Of a stretch of 64,000 nt of DNA, positions 52,119 to 64,000 are shown piece after piece. This stretch comes from Hymenobacter polaris (GTDB taxonomy: Bacteria > Bacteroidota > Bacteroidia > Cytophagales > Hymenobacteraceae), in contig NZ_JABBGH010000001.1 of NCBI RefSeq assembly GCF_012927305.1, forward strand, positions 1,426,001 to 1,490,000. The letters are read 5' to 3'. Position 1 is the stretch's first letter. The number at the start of each line of letters is the position of its first letter. The notes beneath the pieces were generated by a model. That model saw only the letters and a list, made by a program, of their open reading frames with translations. It did not search any database and was not told where the DNA came from. Made by a program: the position numbers and the translations under genes.

Positions 52119-55100
52119 ATGAGTTCTCCGGAATCTCCGCTCCCTGACTTGCTCGTTCACGAGTTGGTGGAGCGAGCAGTCGCGACTTACGGTCCCCGGC
52201 CGGCCGTAGTGTTTGAGGAGGCGCAGCTGAGCTACCAGCAGCTAAACGAGCGGGCCGATGCGCTGTGCCAGGCCATTTTGCACGCGGCGCCGGCCGCCGA
52301 GCTAATCGGCATCAGCGCCGTGCGGGGCCTCGAGATGGTGGTGGGGCTGCTGGCCATTCTGAAGGCCGGCAAAACCTACCTGCCGCTCGACCCTACCTAT
52401 CCCGCGCAGCGCCTGCGGCAGCTGATAGCCAGCTCGGGCGTAGCTACCTGCCTGGCGCATTCGGCCAACCAGGCCAGCTTTGAGGCCCTAGGGCTCAGCG
52501 TACTAGCCTCGGAAGCAGATTACCACTACCCTAGCCCGCGGGTGGCCGGGCCGGGCCGCGAGGTGGTGTGCGTGCTGTACACCTCGGGCTCGACGGGCCA
52601 GCCCAAGGGCGTGCGCATGACCCAAACCGGCCTGCGCCAGCTCATGCGCTGGCAGATGGTGCACAACCACGCCCAGCCGGAACTGAACACGCTGCAATTT
52701 TGCCACCTCACCTTCGACGTGTCGTTTTTGGAGGTGTTTCTGCCGCTGGTGAGCGGCGGCACGGTGCACCTCATCGGCAATACTTACCGGCTCGATGCGG
52801 GCCGGCTGCTGGCCTATATCCGGCGCCACGCCATTCACCGGGCCTACCTGCCCTACGTGGCGCTGCAATACCTGGCCGAGGCCGCCACCACCGAAAACAG
52901 CTTTCCGGAATCGCTGCGCGAGATAAGCATCGGCGGCGAGCAACTGAAAATCACGGCCGAAATCCGGGGGCTGTTTGCCGGTATGCCGGGCTGCACGCTC
53001 ATGCACGTGTACGGCCCCGCCGAGGGCAGCATTTGGGTAACCGAGCACAAGCTGGCCGGCCCGCCCGCCGCCTGGCCCGATATTCCGCACATGGGCTGGC
53101 CCATTCTGGCTACCGAGATACTGATTCTGGATGAAAGCCTGGCGCAGCTACCAGCGGGCGAGAGCGGCGAAATTTGCCTGACGGGCGACGTGCTGGCCGC
53201 CGGCTACCTGCACGACCCCGCCCAAACGGCCGCCCGCTTTGTGCAGTGGCCGCACCCCAGCAAGGGGCTCATCCGCATCTACCGCACCGGCGACATGGCC
53301 CGCTACCGCCCCGACGGCAGCCTGGAGTTTACGGGCCGGCGCGACGACCAGGTGAAAATTCGCGGCAACCGCGTGGAACTGGGCGAGATTGAGGTGGTGC
53401 TCAACCGCTTGGCGCTGCTGCGCGAGTCGGTGGTGGTTATCCGCCCTAGCCCCCTCGACGGCCAGAAGCAGGTGGTGGCCTACCTGGTGGCCGAAAGTGG
53501 CCAGCCCGACGATGCGGCCGTGCGCCAGGCCATTGCGCAGGCCCTGCCCGACTACATGATGCCCGCGGCGCTGGTGTGGCTGCCGGCGCTGCCCCGCACC
53601 ATCAGCGACAAGGTAGACAAGAAGCTGCTGCCCGACCCCGGCCGGCAGCGGCCCGCCACGGCCGCTCCCTACCGCCCGCCCGCCACCGCCCTGGAGCGCC
53701 TGGTGGCCAGCGAGTGGGCGGCGCTGCTGCAGCTAACGCAGGTGGGGGCCGACGATAACTTTTTTGAGTTGGGCGGCAACTCGCTGCTGGCCCAGAAAAC
53801 GGTGGCGGCCCTCAAGCAGGCCGGGCACGCGCTGCCCATTACCAAGCTCTACCAGTACCCCACGGCGGCCGGCCTGGCGCGCTTCCTAGGGGGGGCGGCC
53901 GTGGCCCCGGCCCCGGCGGCAGTGGCGCCGCCCGCGGCCGGCCATGGCGGCGATGTCGCCATTGTGGGCATGGCGGGGCGCTTTCCGGGGGCGGGCACTG
54001 TGGCCGAGCTGTGGGAGGTGCTGCGCGAGGGGCGCGAAACCATCCACTTTTTCAGCGACGACGAGCTGGACGCTACCATTGCGGCCGAGGTGCGGCACGA
54101 CCCGCTGTACGTGAAGGCGCGGGGCGTGCTGGCGGGCGCCGACCGGTTTGATGCCGCTTTTTTTGGGCTGAACCCGCGCCTGGCCGAACTGATGGACCCG
54201 CAGCAGCGCGTGTTTCTGGAAATAGCCTGGGAGGCACTGGAGCAAACCGGCCACCTGCCGCACTGCTACGCCGGGCCGGTGGGCGTGTTTGCGGGCGTGG
54301 GCAGCAACACCTACTACCAGCACAACGTGCTGCCCAACCCCCAGCTTATCAGCAACCTAGGGGCGCTGCAGGTGCATACGGCCAACGAGAAGGACTACGT
54401 AGCCACGCGCACCGCCTACCAGCTCAACCTGACCGGGCCGGCCGTGAGTGTGTACTCGGCGTGCTCGACCTCGCTGCTGGCGGTGGCGCAGGCCGTGCAA
54501 AGCATTCGGGCGGGGCAGTGCACGGTGGCGCTGGCGGGCGGGGCCAGCATCACCTCGCCCGTGCGCAGCGGCCACCTCTACCAGGAAGGGGCCATGCTGA
54601 GCCACGACGGCCACTGCCGGCCCTTTGATGCGCAGGCCCGCGGCACCGTGTTTAGCGACGGCGCGGGCGTGGTGGTGCTCAAGAGCCTGGCCGCCGCCCG
54701 GCAGGATGGCGACCCGGTGCTGGCCATTATCAAGGGCGTGGGGGTGAACAATGACGGCGGCGGCAAGGGCAGCTTCACGGCCCCCAGCGCCGAGGGCCAG
54801 GCCGGCGCCATCGGCATGGCCCTGCGCGACGCGCGCGTGGCGCCGGCCAGCATCGGCTACGTGGAGGCGCACGGCACAGGCACCCCCCTGGGCGACCCCA
54901 TTGAGGTAGCGGGCTTGCGGCTGGCATATGGCGACGACCTACCCCGGCAAAGCATTGCCCTAGGGTCCATCAAGAGCAACCTGGGCCATCTGACGCACGC
55001 GGCGGGCGTGGCGGGCCTCATCAAAACCACCCTGGCCCTGCACCACGGGCAGCTGCCGGCTTCGCTGGGCTTTGCGCAGCCCAACCCGCACTTAGACCTG

Positions 55101-58100
55101 GACGCCAGCCCTTTCCGCATCAACCACCAGCTGGCGGCCTGGCCGGCCGGCGAGGCGGTGCGCCGGGCGGGCGTCAGCTCGTTTGGGGTGGGCGGCACCA
55201 ACGTGCACGTGGTGCTGGAAGAGGGCGAGCCGGCGCCGGTGGCCCTAGGGGCTCCCGGCCGCGAGTGGCAGCTGGTGACGTGGTCGGCCCGGTCGGCCAC
55301 TAGCCGCGAAGCCTACGCCGCGCGCCTGGCCGACCACCTGGCGCACCACCCCGCGCCGGCCCTGGCCGACGTGGCCTACACGCTGCAAAAAACCCGCCCG
55401 CCCTTTGCCGAGCAGCGCTTTGCGGTGGCGGGCACGGCCGCCGAGCTGGCCGCTGCCCTGCGGGCGCCCGACGCTGGCCGCTCGGCCCGCCGGCGCCCGG
55501 CGCCCGGCGAGGTAGTTTTCCTGTTTCCGGGCCAGGGGGCGCAGTACCTGGGCATGGGGCACGCCCTCTACCAGCGCGAGGCCGTGTACCGGCGGGCCGT
55601 GGATGAATGTGCCGCGCTGCTAGTGCCCGCGCTGGCGCTTGACATTCGGGAGGTGCTGTACCCCACCGTGGCCGACGAGGCGGCCGCGCTGCACCTGCAC
55701 GACACGCGCTACACGCAGCCGGCCCTGTTCGTGACCGAGTACGCCCTAGCCCAGCTGTGGCTGAGCTGGGGCATCGTGCCCACGGTGCTGTGCGGGCACA
55801 GCGTGGGCGAGTTTGTGGCGGCGCACCTGGCGGGCGTTTTCACGCTGGCCGATGCCCTAGGGCTGGTAGCGGCGCGCGGCCGGCTGGTGAGCGCGCTGCC
55901 GGGCGGCCGCATGCTGTCGGTGCGCCTGGAGCGCGAAAAGCTGCTGCCCCTGCTGCCCGCGGCCCTGGCGATAGCGGCCGTAAACAGCCCCAAGGTGTGC
56001 GTGGTGGCCGGCGAGCCCGACGCCATCGACGCCTTCGCGCAGGCGCTCGGCGACTGGCAGGTGCCGCACCGCCAGCTGGCTACCAGCCACGCCTTCCACT
56101 CGCCCATGATGGACCCCGTGGTGGATGCGTTTCGCCAGCTGGTGGCTGCGCTGCCCCTAGGCCCCCCGCAGCGGCCCATCGTGTCGACCGTGACGGGCCA
56201 GTTGCTGACCGACGCCCAGGCTACCGACCCCGACTACTGGGCCCGGCACCTGCGCCAGCCCGTGCTGTTTGCCCAGGCCGTGGCTACGCTCCTGACTTTC
56301 GAGCGGCCGCTGCTGCTGGAAGTGGGGCCGGGCACCGCCACTGCCACGCTGGCCCGGCAGCAGGTGGGCCCGCGCCCGGTGCCCGTAGTGGCCAGCCTGG
56401 CGGCGCCCACCGCCGCGGGCGGCGAGCCGCGCGCCCTGCTCGAAGCCCTGGGCCAGCTGTGGCTGCACGGCCTGGCGCCCGACTGGGAAGCCTTTTACGC
56501 CGGGCAGGCGCGCCGCCGGGTGCTGCTGCCCACCTACGCCTTCGATGCGGTGCCCTGCTGGGTAGCGCCGCCTAAACTAATTCCGGAGTTACCAGTTAGT
56601 CCTCCTATCTATACTGCCGAGCTTACTACTACTTCCGCCACTGCTTATGCTACCCCTACTATGCAAACAAGCGCTATCCTTCCCAAACTAAAGCAAATTA
56701 TTGAAGAGGCTTCCGGCATTGAGCTGGACAACGTGGCGCCGGAGGCGAGCTTTCTGGAAATCGGCCTCGACTCGCTGCTCCTGACCCAGGTGGCCACCAC
56801 GCTCAAAAAGGAATTTAGCCTGCCCCTCACCTTCCGCCAGCTTAACGAGGAGTATGGCACGCTGGCGAGCCTAGGCAGCTACCTCGGTCAGCACCTGCCC
56901 GCCGACGTGGTAGCTGCGCCACCGCCCCGCCCACTAGTGGCTGCGCCGGCCGCCCCCGCCGCGAGCCTGGCCCCGCCCGCCCCGTTGCCAATGGCCGCAC
57001 CTAGCCCGGTGGCGGCCGGCCAAGGGGCTATGCTGGGGCTGGTGGCGCAGCAACTGCAGCTGCTGGCGCAGCAAGTGTCGCTGCTGCAAGTAGGGGCACC
57101 CGCACCGGCCCCGGCGCTACCCGCCCCGGTGGCGGCGCCCGCGCCACTAGCGCCCGTAGCCGCGGCTGCGGCACCCGCGGCCAGCGCCGGCCTCACGCCC
57201 GAAGAAGTAGCGGAGTTGAAAAAGCCCTTTGGCGCTACTGCCCGCATCGAGCGGCAGGCCACCGGCCTGAGCGCCAGCCAGCAACTGCTGCTGCGTCAGC
57301 TCACCGAGCGCTATAATCGCAAAACCCAGGCTAGCAAAGCCTACGCCCAGCAGCACCGCGCCCGCATGGCCGACCCACGGGTGGTGTCGGGTTTCCGGCC
57401 GCTGACCAAGGAGCTGGTGTACCCGCTGGTGGTGAACCGCTCGCAGGGCAGCCGCCTCTGGGACCTCGACGGCAACGAGTACATCGACGTGCTCAACGGC
57501 TTTGGCTCGACCATGTTCGGCTACCAGCCCGACTTCATCAAGGAGGCGCTGCACGCGCAAATTGAGCGGGGCTTCGAGATTGGGCCGCAGCACGAGCTGG
57601 CCGGCGAGGTGAGCGAGCTGCTGTGCGAGTTTACGGGCTTCGAGCGGGTGGGGCTCTGCAACACCGGCTCGGAAGCCGTGCTGGGGGCCATGCGCATTGC
57701 GCGCTCCATCACCGGGCGCTCGCTGATTGTGGCCTTCACCGGCTCGTACCACGGCATCGTGGACGAGGTGCTGGTGCGCGGCACCCGCCAGCTCAAGTCG
57801 TTTCCGGCGGCCTCGGGCATCCTGCCTTCGGCCGTCCAAAACATGCTCATCCTGGACTACGGCACCGACGAGAGCCTGCGCATCATTCGGGAGCGGGCCC
57901 ACGAGCTGGCCGCCGTGCTGGTAGAGCCCGTGCAAAGCCGCCGGCCCGACTTCCAGCCCGTGGAGTTCTTAAAGCAGGTGCGCGCCGTGACGGCCGCGGC
58001 GGGCACGGCACTCATTTTCGACGAGATTATCACGGGCTTCCGCCTGCACCCCGGCGGCGCGCAGGCCCTGTTCGGCATTCGGGCCGATTTGGCCACCTAC

Positions 58101-58775
58101 GGCAAGGTGGTGGGCGGCGGCTTGTCGCTGGGCATCATCGCGGGCCAGAAGGAGTGGCTGGACGCCCTCGACGGCGGCCACTGGCAGTACGGCGACGCCT
58201 CGGTGCCCGAAGTGGGCGTAACGTACTTTGCGGGCACCTTCGTGCGGCACCCCTTGGCGCTGGCGGCGGCCAAGGCCTCGCTGCTGCACCTGCGGGCCGT
58301 GGGGCCGGCCCTGCAGCAAGGCCTCACCGCCAAAACCGAGCAGCTGGCCCGCGGACTAAACGCGGAGCTGGCGGCCCTAGGGCATCCGTTTGAGGTAGTG
58401 CACTTTGGCTCGCTCTGGAAAATCAAGTTCACGCGCGACGTGCCCTACGGCGAGCTGCTGTTCACGCTCATGCGCGAGCGGGGCATCCACATCTGGGACG
58501 GGTTTCCGTGCTTCACCACCGAGGCCCACACCGAGGCCGAGCTGGCGCAGGTAGCCACCGCCTGCCTGGCCAGCGCCTACGAGCTGGCCGCCGCCGGCTT
58601 CTGGCCCCTGGTGCCCAGCGCCGGCCCTGGCTTCAGCGCCAGCCCTAGCCCCTCGGCGGCCCTCAACCAGCCGCCCGCGCCGGGCGCCCGCCTAGGGCGC
58701 GATGCGGGCGGCAACCCGGCCTGGTTTGTGGCCGACGCGCAGCATCCCGGTGGCTACCGGCAACTTAGCGTTTAG
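52119..58775 (+). CDS. Hybrid NRPS-PKS: A-T-KS-AT-T-aminotransferase (2218 residues)
   Basis: Domains in order: adenylation (about 10-510; YTSGSTGQPKG, FDVSFLEVF, YGPAEGSIW, final SDKVDKK), carrier (GGNSL, Ser555), ketosynthase (Cys782 in YSACSTS, His918 in EAHGTGTPLGDP, His957 in NLGHLTHAAG), acyltransferase (GHSVGE with Ser1228, and HAFH 1324-1327, the malonyl-type motif), carrier (GLDSL, Ser1552), a Pro/Ala linker, and a class III aminotransferase (about 1740-2150; Lys1996 in TYGKVVGGG, FDEIITGF) like those of mycosubtilin and microcystin synthases. There is no condensation, KR, DH or ER domain. It should load a starter, add one malonyl unit and convert the beta-ketone to an amine. The next gene starts six bases later. 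Confidence 0.93.
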   Translation: MSSPESPLPDLLVHELVERAVATYGPRPAVVFEEAQLSYQQLNERADALCQAILHAAPAAELIGISAVRGLEMVVGLLAILKAGKTYLPLDPTYPAQRLRQLIASSGVATCLAHSANQASFEALGLSVLASEADYHYPSPRVAGPGREVVCVLYTSGSTGQPKGVRMTQTGLRQLMRWQMVHNHAQPELNTLQFCHLTFDVSFLEVFLPLVSGGTVHLIGNTYRLDAGRLLAYIRRHAIHRAYLPYVALQYLAEAATTENSFPESLREISIGGEQLKITAEIRGLFAGMPGCTLMHVYGPAEGSIWVTEHKLAGPPAAWPDIPHMGWPILATEILILDESLAQLPAGESGEICLTGDVLAAGYLHDPAQTAARFVQWPHPSKGLIRIYRTGDMARYRPDGSLEFTGRRDDQVKIRGNRVELGEIEVVLNRLALLRESVVVIRPSPLDGQKQVVAYLVAESGQPDDAAVRQAIAQALPDYMMPAALVWLPALPRTISDKVDKKLLPDPGRQRPATAAPYRPPATALERLVASEWAALLQLTQVGADDNFFELGGNSLLAQKTVAALKQAGHALPITKLYQYPTAAGLARFLGGAAVAPAPAAVAPPAAGHGGDVAIVGMAGRFPGAGTVAELWEVLREGRETIHFFSDDELDATIAAEVRHDPLYVKARGVLAGADRFDAAFFGLNPRLAELMDPQQRVFLEIAWEALEQTGHLPHCYAGPVGVFAGVGSNTYYQHNVLPNPQLISNLGALQVHTANEKDYVATRTAYQLNLTGPAVSVYSACSTSLLAVAQAVQSIRAGQCTVALAGGASITSPVRSGHLYQEGAMLSHDGHCRPFDAQARGTVFSDGAGVVVLKSLAAARQDGDPVLAIIKGVGVNNDGGGKGSFTAPSAEGQAGAIGMALRDARVAPASIGYVEAHGTGTPLGDPIEVAGLRLAYGDDLPRQSIALGSIKSNLGHLTHAAGVAGLIKTTLALHHGQLPASLGFAQPNPHLDLDASPFRINHQLAAWPAGEAVRRAGVSSFGVGGTNVHVVLEEGEPAPVALGAPGREWQLVTWSARSATSREAYAARLADHLAHHPAPALADVAYTLQKTRPPFAEQRFAVAGTAAELAAALRAPDAGRSARRRPAPGEVVFLFPGQGAQYLGMGHALYQREAVYRRAVDECAALLVPALALDIREVLYPTVADEAAALHLHDTRYTQPALFVTEYALAQLWLSWGIVPTVLCGHSVGEFVAAHLAGVFTLADALGLVAARGRLVSALPGGRMLSVRLEREKLLPLLPAALAIAAVNSPKVCVVAGEPDAIDAFAQALGDWQVPHRQLATSHAFHSPMMDPVVDAFRQLVAALPLGPPQRPIVSTVTGQLLTDAQATDPDYWARHLRQPVLFAQAVATLLTFERPLLLEVGPGTATATLARQQVGPRPVPVVASLAAPTAAGGEPRALLEALGQLWLHGLAPDWEAFYAGQARRRVLLPTYAFDAVPCWVAPPKLIPELPVSPPIYTAELTTTSATAYATPTMQTSAILPKLKQIIEEASGIELDNVAPEASFLEIGLDSLLLTQVATTLKKEFSLPLTFRQLNEEYGTLASLGSYLGQHLPADVVAAPPPRPLVAAPAAPAASLAPPAPLPMAAPSPVAAGQGAMLGLVAQQLQLLAQQVSLLQVGAPAPAPALPAPVAAPAPLAPVAAAAAPAASAGLTPEEVAELKKPFGATARIERQATGLSASQQLLLRQLTERYNRKTQASKAYAQQHRARMADPRVVSGFRPLTKELVYPLVVNRSQGSRLWDLDGNEYIDVLNGFGSTMFGYQPDFIKEALHAQIERGFEIGPQHELAGEVSELLCEFTGFERVGLCNTGSEAVLGAMRIARSITGRSLIVAFTGSYHGIVDEVLVRGTRQLKSFPAASGILPSAVQNMLILDYGTDESLRIIRERAHELAAVLVEPVQSRRPDFQPVEFLKQVRAVTAAAGTALIFDEIITGFRLHPGGAQALFGIRADLATYGKVVGGGLSLGIIAGQKEWLDALDGGHWQYGDASVPEVGVTYFAGTFVRHPLALAAAKASLLHLRAVGPALQQGLTAKTEQLARGLNAELAALGHPFEVVHFGSLWKIKFTRDVPYGELLFTLMRERGIHIWDGFPCFTTEAHTEAELAQVATACLASAYELAAAGFWPLVPSAGPGFSASPSPSAALNQPPAPGARLGRDAGGNPAWFVADAQHPGGYRQLSV

Positions 58776-58781
58776 TAAGCC

Positions 58782-62875
<4,094 letters not shown>

Positions 62876-62879
<4 letters not shown>

Positions 62880-63640
62880 CGCCCGGCACCATCACCTGCG
62901 CCCACCTGCCGGCCCCGGCCTGGGGGGCGGCGCCCGCCACCGGGCCCCTAGGCCCCGGCGAGGTGCGGGTGTATCGCCTGGAGCACGCCGCCGGGCCGGC
63001 GGTGGCCGCGCTGGCCCCGCACGTGCTGCCGCCGCCCGAGCTGGCGCGCGCCGGCCGCTACCTGCAAGCCGCCGACCGGCAGCGCTTTTTGGTGGTGCGC
63101 GCAGCGCTGCGAGTGCTGCTGGGGCACCTCACGGGCCAGCTGGCGGCGGCCGTCGAGTTTGCGCAGAGCGCCACCCACAAGCCCCAGCTGCGGGGCAATG
63201 CCCAGCTGCACTTCAGCGTGTCGCACACTCGCCGCTGGGCTCTGCTGGCGGTAGCCACCCAGCCCGTGGGGGTCGACGTGGAGGAAATCAGCTCCACGTT
63301 TGACTTTACTTCGGTGCTCGACTTTAGCTGCTCGGCGGCTGAGCGCCAAGTTATTGCACGCAGCCCCCACCCGTACCAGCAATTTTACCAGCTCTGGACG
63401 CGCAAGGAGGCATTCGTAAAAGCGACTGGCCAGGGCATCGACGAGCAGTTTGCAGCCATCCCCGCCCTCGACGGCTGCCACCAGCTAACAGGGGCCGCCG
63501 GCCACGACTGGCTGGTAAGTAGCTTTCTGGTGGTTCCAGGCTTTGCGGCGGCGCTGGCCGGCCCCGCCCCGCCCGCCCTAGGCCCCCCGCAGTTGGCCAC
63601 CTTGCCCGTGGCCTGGCTTAGCGCGCAGCTAGCTCCCTAG
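62876..63640 (+). CDS. 4'-phosphopantetheinyl transferase (Sfp type)
   Basis: The motifs are LHFSVSHTRRWALLA, VGVDVEEISSTFDF (metal-binding Asp/Glu) and YQLWTRKEAFVKATGQGI (W-x-x-K-E-A). It converts apo-carrier domains to their active holo form by attaching phosphopantetheine from CoA. GTG 62876 shares GTGA with the stop of the preceding synthetase, showing translational coupling, so its natural targets are the three carrier domains upstream. The TAG stop lies inside CCCTAGGG. It is convergent with the PAP2 gene. Confidence 0.92.
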
Positions 63641-63689
63641 GGCACGCGCTTTTCAGGTTGCTGTGGCTGGCCTCCTGGCGCCCTACCCC

Positions 63690-64000
63690 CTAGGGGGTAG
63701 GGTGCCAACTCAGCTGCAGGCCCAGGCCGCCCGGCAGCGGCACCGGGGCCCAGCGCAACTGCCACTGCGGCGGCCGGGGTGGCTGCTGGCCTACGCCGGG
63801 CCGCTGGGGCGGGCGCCGGCCCCAGCGGTGGCGGTGGCTGAGGTAAGCCAGGTGGGCGGCCAAAATACCGTAGCCCGCGCCCGCAAACACATCGGCCTCC
63901 CAGTGCTTGTTGTTGAGCATGCGAAAGGCGCCCACGGTGGTGGCCAGGGTGTAGGCGCCCACGCCGTACCACTGGCTTTTGTGGCGCAGCTCGGTGTGCA
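63690..64000 (-). CDS. PAP2 family phosphatase, C-terminal part (5' end outside window)
   Basis: The visible frame continues through the window edge and reads KSQWYGVGAYTLATTVGAFR followed by MLNNKHWEADVFAGAGYGIL. The K-H-W-x-x-D-V and G-A-x-x-G pattern is the third active-site motif of PAP2 phosphatases, with the His-Asp pair visible. A membrane helix (AAHLAYL) and a proline-rich tail follow. It would dephosphorylate a lipid phosphate at the membrane. The stop TAG is embedded in CCCCCTAGGGGG, shared symmetrically with the other strand. Confidence 0.8.
   Translation of the reverse strand, partial: HTELRHKSQWYGVGAYTLATTVGAFRMLNNKHWEADVFAGAGYGILAAHLAYLSHRHRWGRRPPQRPGVGQQPPRPPQWQLRWAPVPLPGGLGLQLSWHPTP

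Overview
The window is GC-rich chromosomal DNA from a bacterium of the Bacteroidetes, most likely Hymenobacter or a close relative. The evidence is the set of gene families (DUF3127, RskA-type anti-sigma factor, M13 peptidases, DUF885, DUF1571, a ParE/ParC pair), the Bacteroidetes-type -7 boxes (TAnnTTTG) close to start codons, the rarity of Shine-Dalgarno sequences, and many GTG or TTG starts. I see no rRNA, tRNA, CRISPR array, insertion sequence or prophage.

Layout. 1-3.2 kb: the end of a DUF3127 gene, an AlbA_2/Schlafen-type regulator, a 38-residue lysine-rich protein, and an esterase fused to a DinB domain. 3.3-8.9 kb: a co-directional set of esterase, ATP-grasp ligase, YbdK-like carboxylate-amine ligase, class I glutamine amidotransferase and a second ATP-grasp-like protein. 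This looks like an amidoligase system that makes or modifies an unknown peptide-like molecule. 9-25 kb: mostly single housekeeping or envelope genes (YkvA, DUF1571 with a LysM-like insert, S8 protease lipoprotein, YitT, MOSC, DUF2461, deoxynucleoside kinase, GNATs, CDGSH, acyl-CoA-binding protein, amidohydrolase, cyclophilin) and a phospholipase C/nuclease-like protein that appears to have lost its zinc ligands. 25-31 kb: two M13 metallopeptidase paralogues around an acyltransferase. 31-38.9 kb: exonuclease VII, an H-NOX protein, an ECF sigma/anti-sigma pair, an aldehyde dehydrogenase, DNA polymerase IV, YdcF and a thioredoxin-like protein. 38.9-51.6 kb: DUF885, TPR, SDR, topoisomerase IV A and B, an AI-2E-family permease, a four-helix-bundle protein, and a DnaQ/GIY-YIG nuclease fusion.

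51.6-63.6 kb is the most striking region: a compact biosynthetic cluster. It holds a 2218-residue hybrid synthetase (A-T-KS-AT-T-aminotransferase), a 1365-residue NRPS (C-A-T-TE) and a phosphopantetheinyl transferase overlapping it by 4 bases. The second A domain reads as the classic glycine code. The assembly line should therefore extend a starter acid with malonyl-CoA, aminate the beta-carbon, couple the product to glycine and release it. An AT-rich leader with a perfect 13-bp inverted repeat precedes it. The window ends in a partial PAP2 phosphatase.

Two genome-scale signals run through everything. The palindrome CCTAGG occurs roughly 85-90 times by eye, in genes and between them. Gene ends also carry large, locus-specific but almost perfectly symmetric palindromes, many sharing the core GTCATGCTGAGC...CGAAGCATCTCTACC.
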